Of a stretch of DNA of 64,000 bases, positions 1 to 6,282 are shown one piece after another. Origin of the DNA: Microbacterium sp. LWH3-1.2 (GTDB lineage Bacteria; Actinomycetota; Actinomycetes; Actinomycetales; Microbacteriaceae); contig NZ_JBEGIK010000001.1 in assembly GCF_040675855.1 (NCBI RefSeq), positions 1,364,001 through 1,428,000 of the forward strand, in the 5' to 3' direction. Position 1 is the first letter of the stretch; each line of letters opens with the position of its first letter. The notes under the pieces were generated by a model that was given only the letters and a program-made list of their open reading frames with translations, had not been told where the DNA came from and did no database searches. Both the position numbers and the translations under genes were made by a program.

Positions 1-1457
1 TCGCGGGCCGTCATATCGGCCATCTGCACGTACGTGGCCACCGACTCCGGCACGATCAGCCCGTCGGGACCGATCCGCTGCGTCGGCAGCACCGACTCGA
101 TCACGGTGTAGTAGTCCGTCGACACGTCGAGGCGGCGGGCGTTCTGCCAGAGGAACCGCGACACCTCGTCGCGGTCGCTGCGCAGCCCCGCGAAGTTGAT
201 CCCGAGGTAACGCGGCGGCAGCTCCGACTCGAGCACGTCGGTCACGCGCCCGGACGGGAGCGTGATACCGGCCTTGGCGAACCCGTCGACCAGCAGCTTC
301 CGGTACCCGAGGTCGTCGTCGGGCACGACCTCGTGGTCCGCGAGCAGCACCGCGTTGAGCAGGTCGCCGAAGTCGAACTCGACGGGTGGCAGGTAGTCGA
401 GGCCGCGGATCAGCATCGTGAGCAGCTGCGACGCCGCCTTCGCCCCCTCCTCGGCGGCACGCGCGCGGTCGACCGTGACGCCCTTGCCCGTCACGGCCGT
501 CCCGTTCGGCCGTGAGAACAGCGCCCGCAGCCGCTTGTCCCAGATCTCGATGAGCAGATCGAACGCGATCGCCACCAGCACCTCGCCGCGCCGGTGCGGC
601 TCGAGGAAGTCCGTCCGCCTCGCCCAGTCGGCCGGCGGCGGGTTGAGCGCCGATTCCCGCAGCGCGCCGCGGCCCTGCGTCAGCACGCTGCCGATCTGCT
701 CGGCGACACGGGCAAGCATGTTCTTGCGCAGCGCATCGGGCTCCACATGACTGCGGGGGATGCGTCCGCTCTTGTCGGGCTTGCCGAGCGCCTGCTCGAT
801 CACGGGGCGCATCGAGAACACCGACAGCAGCGCGACGATGTCGGCGAACCCCTCGTGGAACGCGGCCTGGTCGGGCAGGCTCGGTTCGAGGAACCGGCCG
901 CGCAGCCCGTCGAGCACCGCGTGCGTCGTCTCGTGCACCACGACGTCGTGGCTCAGGCAGGTGTAGATCGCCTCGCCGGTCGGGTTCGCCGGCGGCACGT
1001 AGCCGAACAGCAGCGCGCGATCCTCGAAGGAGTAGTACGCGTTCGCCTCGGCGAACGCGTGCGGCACGAGGAACAGCTGGTGGCTGCGGAAGCCCCAGGG
1101 CAGGCGGCGGCCCAGGGCCGTCTCGAACGTGGCGAGCGTCCGCGCCGCGGTGGCATACACATGCTGCGCGTGGAAGGCCCAGTCGGTGCGCAGGACGTCG
1201 TCGGTGGCCTCCGCGAACAGGTCGTCCTTGCCCAGCGGCTCGTGCTTCACGTACCGGCCGGTCGCGGTGTCGTAGTCGACCACGTGCAGCCGTGCGCCGC
1301 GGGGCCCGTCCTCCATGCGCGACCACGGCACTTTCACGGTGGCGGTGAGGATCCGGTCGTCGTCCCCGCTCACCGAGGGATCCTGCGCGATGAGCCGCAG
1401 CGTCACGTGCGTCCGCGGTTCATCGGCCGGTTCCGCGAAATCGACACCGTCCGCCAT
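1..1457 (-). CDS. HEXXH zinc metallopeptidase-like protein (C-terminus beyond window)
   Basis: An open frame runs leftward from an ATG at 1457 off the window edge, giving at least 485 residues. Residues 175-179 read HETTH in the context VVVHETTHAVLDG. Glu202 follows in HEGFADIVAL, a spacing and context like the third zinc ligand of gluzincin (thermolysin-type) peptidases. I infer a zinc-dependent hydrolase, but I see no signal peptide at the N-terminus (MADGVDFAEPADEPRTHV), so it may act in the cytosol. A GGGGGTG ribosome-binding site lies about 6 bases before the ATG. The N-terminal 170 residues resemble nothing I recognise. The fold assignment is moderately sure; the substrate is unknown. 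Confidence 0.75.
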   Translation of the reverse strand, partial: MADGVDFAEPADEPRTHVTLRLIAQDPSVSGDDDRILTATVKVPWSRMEDGPRGARLHVVDYDTATGRYVKHEPLGKDDLFAEATDDVLRTDWAFHAQHVYATAARTLATFETALGRRLPWGFRSHQLFLVPHAFAEANAYYSFEDRALLFGYVPPANPTGEAIYTCLSHDVVVHETTHAVLDGLRGRFLEPSLPDQAAFHEGFADIVALLSVFSMRPVIEQALGKPDKSGRIPRSHVEPDALRKNMLARVAEQIGSVLTQGRGALRESALNPPPADWARRTDFLEPHRRGEVLVAIAFDLLIEIWDKRLRALFSRPNGTAVTGKGVTVDRARAAEEGAKAASQLLTMLIRGLDYLPPVEFDFGDLLNAVLLADHEVVPDDDLGYRKLLVDGFAKAGITLPSGRVTDVLESELPPRYLGINFAGLRSDRDEVSRFLWQNARRLDVSTDYYTVIESVLPTQRIGPDGLIVPESVATYVQMADMTAR

Positions 1458-1541
1458 GTCACACCCCCAGGGTCTACGGCTCCACAATGCAGCGACATTC
1501 CCCGCTCTGGAAGAGGGTCGGCGCGCGGGGGTGATACTCGG

Positions 1542-1571
1542 CGGCCCGGGCGCAAGGGGGTGCCCGGGCCG
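1542..1571. terminator. GC-rich hairpin at FMN-reductase deletion junction
   Basis: Two 10-base arms, CGGCCCGGGC (1542-1551) and GCCCGGGCCG (1562-1571), flank a 10-base loop. No T-run follows. It lies between the metallopeptidase start and the point where the FMN-reductase homology begins, so it could be an old terminator or part of the rearrangement junction. Confidence 0.4.
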
Positions 1572-1602
1572 GGGGCGCCGGTGCAGGCGATCGCCTGGGG
1601 GG

Positions 1603-1890
1603 AGCCGGCCCTACGGCGACAACGCCTGGGAGGACAAGCCCACGGGCGTCATCGGAGGGTCGCCGGGCAGGATCGGCACGGCGGTCGGCCAGCAGACGCT
1701 CCGCAGCACGCTGAGCTACCTCAACGCGCGGCAGATGACGTCACCCGAAGCGTACGTCCAGATCACGCCGGGTCCGATCGACGACGACGGACGCGTGACC
1801 GACGCCGAGACCGAGACGTTTCTCCGGACGTTCATGGTGAGGTTCCCGGAGCACGTCGCGCGGGGCCTGACCGTCATCCCGCAGGAGTGA
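1603..1890 (+). pseudogene. 3' remnant of NAD(P)H-dependent FMN reductase
   Basis: About 95 codons, from SRPYGDNAWEDKP to VIPQE-stop, match the C-terminal half of flavodoxin-fold NADPH-dependent FMN/azo reductases. The recognisable parts are KPTGVIGGSPGRIGTAVGQQ, the LNARQMTSPEAYVQ strand and the ITPGPIDDDGRVTD tail. The N-terminal half, with the FMN phosphate loop, is missing. Upstream in the same frame the sequence is low-complexity and arginine-rich, and an in-frame ATG at 1315 lies inside the opposite-strand metallopeptidase gene. The full family length is about 180-190 residues, so this is a 5'-truncated relic and probably not expressed. It ends just before a palindrome. Confidence 0.7.
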
Positions 1891-1894
1891 GGCG

Positions 1895-1921
1895 ACGGAT
1901 GCTGCGGGCCGCAGCATCCGT
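1895..1921. terminator. Perfect palindrome built from paired ACGGATGC motifs
   Basis: Two 13-base arms (ACGGATGCTGCGG at 1895-1907 and its complement at 1909-1921) surround a single G. It lies 4 bases after the FMN-reductase remnant stop and 1 base before the end of the convergent SRPBCC gene, so it can act as a bidirectional terminator. No T-tract is present. Both arms carry the window-wide GGATGC motif. Confidence 0.6.
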
Positions 1922-1922
1922 G

Positions 1923-2432
1923 TCATTCTTCCCTGGCGAGTTCGGGGTCGTGGGCCCACGTGGGCGCGAGGGCGCGCACGCGCGCGGCCCGCCACTGCCA
2001 CATGCCCCACAGCACGGGCCAGAGGAGGGGTGCGGTGGGGCCGCCGATCACCAGCCGGTCGCGCCACAGCGTCCTGCCGGGCTGACCGGGCGCCGGCGAC
2101 ACCGCCATCTGGTGGTCCCACACGTCGAGGCTCGCGAGCGGACCTGTGAGCGGGATGCCGCTGTCGCGGAAGATCCAGACACGGCCGCCGGTTTCGTCGA
2201 CCGAGCGGTCGCTGACATGGATGAGCTGCCGCCCCATCGGCACCGCGCCGAACGCGGACAGCTGCACCGGCACGTCGTCGCCGGGCGTCCACGAGGTCGG
2301 CAGTCCGCTCGGAACCAGCGGCGCGAGGTCCATCAGCGGGCCGTAGAGCTCGGCCACCGCCCGGGGCGAGTGCACCGCGCGCCATGCAGCGTCGGCATCG
2401 CAGTCGATCACGAACTTCAGCAGGATCCGCAT
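1923..2432 (-). CDS. SRPBCC-family protein
   Basis: A 169-residue protein starting MRILLKFVIDCDADAAWRAV, the usual first strand and helix of the SRPBCC (START/Bet v1-like) hydrophobic-ligand fold. The central part reads DRSVDETGGRVWIFRDSGIPLTGPLASLDVWDHQMAV, and the C-terminal helix (LLWPVLWGMWQWRAARVRAL) is Trp-rich. The ligand is unknown; relatives act as lipid or polyketide binders or as generic uncharacterised proteins. The chosen ATG at 2432 has GGAG close upstream; an in-frame ATG at 2462 would add 10 residues that do not look like the family. It is convergent with the FMN-reductase relic and divergent from comB. Confidence 0.7.
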   Translation of the reverse strand: MRILLKFVIDCDADAAWRAVHSPRAVAELYGPLMDLAPLVPSGLPTSWTPGDDVPVQLSAFGAVPMGRQLIHVSDRSVDETGGRVWIFRDSGIPLTGPLASLDVWDHQMAVSPAPGQPGRTLWRDRLVIGGPTAPLLWPVLWGMWQWRAARVRALAPTWAHDPELAREE

Positions 2433-2514
2433 GCGCTCCAGTGTCGCACCCGCTCCCCTCATCGGATCCGGGGTTGCGCCGATCGCCGAAGACGGGGGGA
2501 CGGATGCCGCGGCC

Positions 2515-2520
2515 TAGGCT
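2515..2520 (+). promoter_or_regulatory. -10 element for leaderless comB-like gene
   Basis: TAGGCT is followed by exactly six bases and then the ATG at 2527. This TANNNT-N6-ATG layout places the transcription start at or next to the A of the start codon, as in actinobacterial leaderless genes. I see no convincing -35. Confidence 0.5.
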
Positions 2521-2526
2521 GGACGG

Positions 2527-3168
2527 ATGCCCGACCGCCCGTTCGACCAGCACCGCTACCAGGTCCGCCACGACTGGGGGATCGAGGGGCTGCGGCGCCT
2601 CGCGCCCGCCGACGTCATCGTGGTGGTCGACGTGCTGCGGTTCTCGACGACCGTGACCGACGCTGTGGCCGGGGGTGACGGCGTCGCCCTCGACGGGGAT
2701 GCGCACGCGGTGTCGATCAACGGTGCGGCGGTGGCCCAGGCGGCGGGAGAGAGCGGTGCGGTGGTGCTGCTCGGATGCCTCCGCAACGCGGCCGCGGTCG
2801 CCCGGGCGGTGCTCGACATCCAGCACGAGCGCGCTGCGCGCACCAGCATCGCTGTGATCGCGGCGGGCGAGCCCGCGGGCCGCACGCCCGACGCGCCGCT
2901 CCGGTTCGCGGTCGAGGACCAGCTCGGCGCCGGCGCGATCGTCGACGCCCTCGGCGGTCTGGGCGTCGATCACACCTCACCGGAGGCAGCGGCCGCGTGC
3001 GAGGCGTTCCGCGGGCTGCGCGGCGCCGTGCGTCACCTGCTCACCGCCGCCGGCTCGGGCCAGGAGCTTCTCGCCCGCGGCGCCCGCGACGAGGTGCTGA
3101 ACGCGGCCGCGGTGGACGCGGCATCCGCCGTCCCCGTCCTGCGCGACGGGGCGTTCGTCGCGTACTGA
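2527..3168 (+). CDS. 2-phosphosulfolactate phosphatase (ComB) family protein
   Basis: A 213-residue protein with the ComB signature VIVVVDVLRFSTTVTDAVA at about residues 30-48. It also has GAVVLLGCLRNAAAVARAV and a C-terminal SGQELLARGARDEVLNAAAVDAASAVPVL segment. ComB is a Mg-dependent phosphatase that releases sulfolactate in coenzyme M synthesis in methanogens. Actinobacteria make no coenzyme M, so the real substrate here is unknown. No SD is seen; the start is supported by the leaderless arrangement just upstream. It is convergent with the SprT-like gene, 6 bases apart. Confidence 0.85.
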   Translation: MPDRPFDQHRYQVRHDWGIEGLRRLAPADVIVVVDVLRFSTTVTDAVAGGDGVALDGDAHAVSINGAAVAQAAGESGAVVLLGCLRNAAAVARAVLDIQHERAARTSIAVIAAGEPAGRTPDAPLRFAVEDQLGAGAIVDALGGLGVDHTSPEAAAACEAFRGLRGAVRHLLTAAGSGQELLARGARDEVLNAAAVDAASAVPVLRDGAFVAY

Positions 3169-3174
3169 CGCGGC

Positions 3175-3666
3175 TCAGTCGCGGGGGGTCATCGCCGCGA
3201 GGCGGGTCGCCCGGGTGATCTCGCGACGGGTCCAGCTGAAGGCATGGCGCTCGTCGAACTGCGGGGCGCACTTGGCGCACGATGTCGGCCGCGTCGCCTT
3301 GCGGTGGCGGTACGCGACATGGCCGGCCGGGCACACGCCGATCCACGGCGCGAGCTCTGTGGCCGTCTCGCCGTGGTGGGTGGTGCCGCCGACGTAGCCG
3401 AGGTCGCGGGCGACGGCCTTCCATCGCGCACCGTGGCCGGCACGCGGACCGGCGAGCGCGTGGGCGATCTCGTGCAGCAGCGTCTGGTGGTTGGTGTCGT
3501 CGTCGTATCGCGCGGCGAGGTAGCGCGAGACGCTGATGCGCTTGTGCGTGTAGTCGCACAGCCCCGCCCGGCGCTTCGCGTTGTCGAACGCGAAGCTCCA
3601 GGAGTCGTCGAGGTGGAGGGCGATGAGGGCCTCGGCCCAGTGCCGCACGCGATGAAGATCCGACAT
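3175..3666 (-). CDS. SprT-like zinc metallopeptidase-fold protein
   Basis: A 163-residue SprT-like protein. The HEXXH zinc site reads TLLHEIAHALAGPRAGHGARW (about residues 63-83), and a second His follows in GHGARWKAVA as in the family. A C-terminal zinc-ribbon pair is formed by the Cys of IGVCPAGH and by CAKC. Eukaryotic relatives (Spartan) cleave DNA-protein crosslinks; the bacterial role is poorly known. The ATG at 3666 has no SD but sits 7 bases after TAGTCT, so it is probably leaderless. Translation upstream of this ATG is low-complexity. Confidence 0.85.
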   Translation of the reverse strand: MSDLHRVRHWAEALIALHLDDSWSFAFDNAKRRAGLCDYTHKRISVSRYLAARYDDDTNHQTLLHEIAHALAGPRAGHGARWKAVARDLGYVGGTTHHGETATELAPWIGVCPAGHVAYRHRKATRPTSCAKCAPQFDERHAFSWTRREITRATRLAAMTPRD

Positions 3667-3673
3667 GTGCGCG

Positions 3674-3679
3674 AGACTA
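3674..3679 (-). promoter_or_regulatory. -10 element for leaderless SprT-like gene
   Basis: On the minus strand TAGTCT is followed by seven bases and the ATG at 3666. This fits a leaderless transcript; no SD is available for this start. Confidence 0.45.
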
Positions 3680-3716
3680 GAACGTATCTCCGACACTCCG
3701 GCCTGCGGTGCCCACC

Positions 3717-4244
3717 TCAGCTGGCGACGGATGCCGCGGCCCGGCGCCGGTCGGCGGCGTCGATGGCGAGGAGGGTGGACTCGAGCTGGTCCTCGGTGGC
3801 GCCGGACTCCTGGCGCAGGAAGAGTGCGCGCTTGAAGTCCTTGCGGGCCGCCTCGAAGTCGCCGGCGTCGTAGTTGACCTTGCCGCGGTGCTGGTAGGCG
3901 AAGGCGCCGATGCCCGCCCAGCCCTGGCCGTCCGCCTCCTCGGCGCAGGTGGTCAGCTCCTGGTCGGCGGCGGCGTACGCGCCACGCGCCTGCAGCACCG
4001 TGGCGTGCAGGATGCGCGCCCGCAGGAGGTCTTTGCGGGTGCCCGCCATGCGCGCGACGCGCACCGACTGCTCCGAGATGACGAGGGCCTCGTCGGCGCG
4101 GTCCAGAACCTTGAGCAGCCACACCCGCTCGAGCAGCGCCGGAAGGCTCCGCTGGTCGCCGATCTCCTCCAGCCGCTCCCTGCACTGGCTCGCGTTCACC
4201 TTTTCGCGGAGAGTGTCGGGATCGTACCCGCTGATGTAGCTCAC
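3717..4244 (-). CDS. TPR-like protein of unknown function
   Basis: A 175-residue, almost all-helical protein with about three degenerate TPR units: LLERVWLLKVLDRADEALVI, RARILHATVLQARGAYAAAD and AYQHRGKVNYDAGDFEAARK, the last being the clearest. It has no signal peptide or membrane segment, so it is presumably a cytosolic scaffold. The GTG start at 4244 (VSYISGYDPDTLREKV) is chosen because AAGGGAG lies about 7 bases upstream; further upstream the frame runs into the palindromic repeat array. Weak resemblance to the TPR tails of the STAND proteins 8 kb away gives no firm link. Confidence 0.65.
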   Translation of the reverse strand: MSYISGYDPDTLREKVNASQCRERLEEIGDQRSLPALLERVWLLKVLDRADEALVISEQSVRVARMAGTRKDLLRARILHATVLQARGAYAAADQELTTCAEEADGQGWAGIGAFAYQHRGKVNYDAGDFEAARKDFKRALFLRQESGATEDQLESTLLAIDAADRRRAAASVAS

Positions 4245-4365
4245 GTCTGACTCCCTTCGCCGCGCCCGGTGGCCTGTTCCAGTGTGCCTTGCCGCGTCCC
4301 CGGTGGCGGTCGTGCCACGCCGGGTCGCGGCATCCGTCCCCGGGCGCCGTCGGCAACCGGCCGCG

Positions 4366-4590
4366 TCTTGGCGAGTCGCCACGAAACCGCTGACGAATCG
4401 GCACCTTCTGGCGAGTCGCCAGAAGGCGCCGTGGGAACGTCGCCTCGGCTTCTGGCGAGTCGCCAAGACATTCCAGTGGCGACGGGGTTTCTGGCGAGTC
4501 GCCAGAAGGTGCCGTGGGAACGTCGCCTCGGGTTCTGGCGAGTCGCCAAGACACTCCGGTGCCGACGAAGCTTCTGGCGAGTCGCCAGAA
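4366..4590. repeat. Six-copy TGGCGAGTCGCCA palindromic repeat array
   Basis: The 13-base near-palindrome TGGCGAGTCGCCA occurs at 4369, 4409, 4453, 4492, 4536 and 4575. Starts are spaced alternately about 40 and 44 bases apart, so the larger unit is about 83-84 bases and is present about 2.5 times. Copies 2, 4 and 6 extend into longer palindromes (CTGGCGA-G-TCGCCAG plus AAGG); copies 1, 3 and 5 continue as CCA-AGACAYTCC or similar. The sequence between copies is also conserved (GCCGTGGGAACGTCGCCTCGG after copies 2 and 4). It fills most of the 352-base gap between the TPR gene and the spermidine synthase-like gene. Confidence 0.9.
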
Positions 4591-4596
4591 GGCGCA

Positions 4597-5460
4597 TCAG
4601 CGCAGGAAGACGGATGCCGAGGGCTTGGGTGAGGGCGTCGCGTCGGCGTCGGTCGCGACCCGCGCGCCGCGCGCGAACTCGTCGAGCTCGCGCCCCTCGG
4701 CGACCTTCGCGGGGTGCGGCCCGGCGGCCATGAGGCGCGGGAGCCACTCGGTCGGAAGCGGGGCTCGGGATGCCGCGATCACGAGGTTGCCGAAACGGCG
4801 GCCCTTGAGGGTCTGCACCTCCGCCAGCACGATGACGTGGTCGAGCACGGCCTGCACCGTCGCGACCTCGCGGCGCGCGAACGCGAGTCCGGCGCCGTCC
4901 GCGACGTTGACCAGCAGCACGCCGTCGGGTGCGAGGAATCTCGCCGCCTCCGTGAAGAACTCCACCGTGGTGAGATGCGCGGGCGTCTGAGCGCCGGAGT
5001 AGACGTCCGAGACGACGAGGTCGGCGGCCCCCACCAGACCCGCGGGCAGGCGCCCGAGCGCTTCGCGCGCGTCGCCGATCCGCACGCGGATCGAGGCGCC
5101 CCGCGGGATCGGCAGGTTGTCTCGCACGAGATCCCACAGCGCCGGCTCGAGCTCGACGACCTGCTGCCGTGAGCCCGGACGCGTCTGCTCGATGTAGCGC
5201 GGGATCGTCAGGGCGCCGGCGCCCAGATGGATGGCGGTGAGCGGCTGCCCGGGCATCCGCAGCCGGTCGATGACGGCGCCCATGCGCGCGACGTACTCGA
5301 AGTGCAGGTGCGTCGGGTCGTCGAGGTCGACATGCGACTGCGGTGTGCCGTCGACGTCGAGCTCCCACCCGCCGCCGAACGGCGAGCGGATGACGCGGGC
5401 GAGGGTGCCGTCCGACAGCCGGGCGGAGGGGACGGATGCCTCTTCCCTCGCGCGTGCCAT
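4597..5460 (-). CDS. Spermidine synthase-like methyltransferase-fold protein
   Basis: A 287-residue protein with the Rossmann fold of polyamine synthases. The SAM/dcSAM-binding loop reads AIHLGAGALTIPRYI, followed by the acidic strand QQVVELEPALWDLV. RVRIGDAREAL and DLVVSDVYSGAQTPAHLTTVEFF match the catalytic-loop region of SpeE-type proteins. The second-site residues differ from true SpeE, so it may not make spermidine; many actinobacterial homologues are annotated only as spermidine synthase-like. The ATG at 5460 follows TAACGT by 7 bases (leaderless layout). It is divergent from pxpA with 66 bases between. Confidence 0.8.
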   Translation of the reverse strand: MARAREEASVPSARLSDGTLARVIRSPFGGGWELDVDGTPQSHVDLDDPTHLHFEYVARMGAVIDRLRMPGQPLTAIHLGAGALTIPRYIEQTRPGSRQQVVELEPALWDLVRDNLPIPRGASIRVRIGDAREALGRLPAGLVGAADLVVSDVYSGAQTPAHLTTVEFFTEAARFLAPDGVLLVNVADGAGLAFARREVATVQAVLDHVIVLAEVQTLKGRRFGNLVIAASRAPLPTEWLPRLMAAGPHPAKVAEGRELDEFARGARVATDADATPSPKPSASVFLR

Positions 5461-5467
5461 GCGCACC

Positions 5468-5473
5468 ACGTTA
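5468..5473 (-). promoter_or_regulatory. -10 element for leaderless spermidine synthase-like gene
   Basis: TAACGT on the minus strand is followed by seven bases and the ATG at 5460. It is back-to-back with the pxpA element in the same 66-base divergent gap. Confidence 0.45.
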
Positions 5474-5514
5474 GCCGCCTCCGGTTCCGCACCGCCGACC
5501 GCAGGGCTCCGCAG

Positions 5515-5520
5515 TACCGT
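5515..5520 (+). promoter_or_regulatory. -10 element for pxpA
   Basis: TACCGT is followed by TGAGGA and the ATG at 5527, a TANNNT-N6-ATG layout. The GAGGA is too close to the start to be a normal SD, supporting leaderless initiation. Confidence 0.45.
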
Positions 5521-5526
5521 TGAGGA

Positions 5527-6282
5527 ATGGCGGCGATCGACCTCAACGCGGACCTCGGCGAGACCGTCGACGGGCTGCCCACGGCCGACGACGAGGCGAT
5601 GTTCGCGGTCATCTCGAGCGCGAACGTGGCCTGCGGCGGGCACGCGGGCGACGCGGCCTCGATGCGCGAGGCGGTGCTCCGCGCCGAGCGGTTCGGGGTC
5701 GCCGTCGGGGCGCACCCGTCCTATCCCGATCGCGGGAACTTCGGGCGCGTGGCCGTCGTGATCGACCCCGCCGAGCTCACCGCCACGGTCGCGCGGCAGC
5801 TGGCCGCCCTCGCCGATGCCGGCGCCGACCTCCGCTACGTCAAGCCGCACGGCGCGCTGTATCACGCGGTGACCGCCGACCCGGTGCAGGCCGAAGCCGT
5901 CGCCCGGGCGATCGCACACAGTTCGGCGCTGGTCGGCCGGCCTCTGCCGGTGCTGGGCCTGGCGGGCGAGATCGAGCGGGCCGCAGCATCCGTCGGTCTG
6001 CCGTTCGTCCACGAGGCGTTCCTCGATCGGGGCTATCTGCCGGACGGCTCGCTCGTGCCGCGCACGCAGCCGGGTGCCCTGCTCGGCGACCCCGAGCTGG
6101 TGGCGGAGCGGGCCGTGCGCCTCGCGCGCGAGGGCGTGGTCGAGGCGGTGGACGGCTCTCTCGTGCGAGCGGATGCCGCATCCCTGTGCGTGCACGGCGA
6201 CTCGCCGTCGGCCGTCGACATGGCCCGCGCCGTGCGCGCGGCGCTGGACGCCGCCGGCGTGGAGGTGCGGGCGCCATGGTGA
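5527..6282 (+). CDS. pxpA: 5-oxoprolinase subunit A (LamB/YcsF family)
   Basis: A 251-residue protein with the full LamB/YcsF signature set: IDLNADLGE at the N-terminus, ISSANVACGGHAGD at about residues 29-42, GAHPSYPDRGNFGR, and LRYVKPHGALYH at about residue 100. PxpA works with PxpB and PxpC in ATP-dependent hydrolysis of 5-oxoproline (pyroglutamate) to glutamate, a damage-removal and salvage reaction in the cytosol. The next gene, a pxpB-pxpC fusion, overlaps its 3' end by 7 bases, indicating translational coupling and a two-cistron operon encoding all three subunits. Confidence 0.93.
   Translation: MAAIDLNADLGETVDGLPTADDEAMFAVISSANVACGGHAGDAASMREAVLRAERFGVAVGAHPSYPDRGNFGRVAVVIDPAELTATVARQLAALADAGADLRYVKPHGALYHAVTADPVQAEAVARAIAHSSALVGRPLPVLGLAGEIERAAASVGLPFVHEAFLDRGYLPDGSLVPRTQPGALLGDPELVAERAVRLAREGVVEAVDGSLVRADAASLCVHGDSPSAVDMARAVRAALDAAGVEVRAPW

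Noticed and set aside
594..2678. 694-codon plus-strand frame over the metallopeptidase and SRPBCC genes
   Set aside because: It is arginine-rich shadow sequence, antisense to genes with clear motifs and RBSs.
4366..4590. CRISPR-like look of the regularly spaced repeats
   Set aside because: Repeats are only 13 bases, palindromic, and the sequences between them are themselves repeated, not unique spacers; no cas genes are nearby.
5520..6275. Extension of the pxpBC frame upstream across pxpA
   Set aside because: The frame is open by chance only; PxpB homology begins at the ATG at 6276 and the upstream part is Arg/Gly-rich shadow of pxpA.
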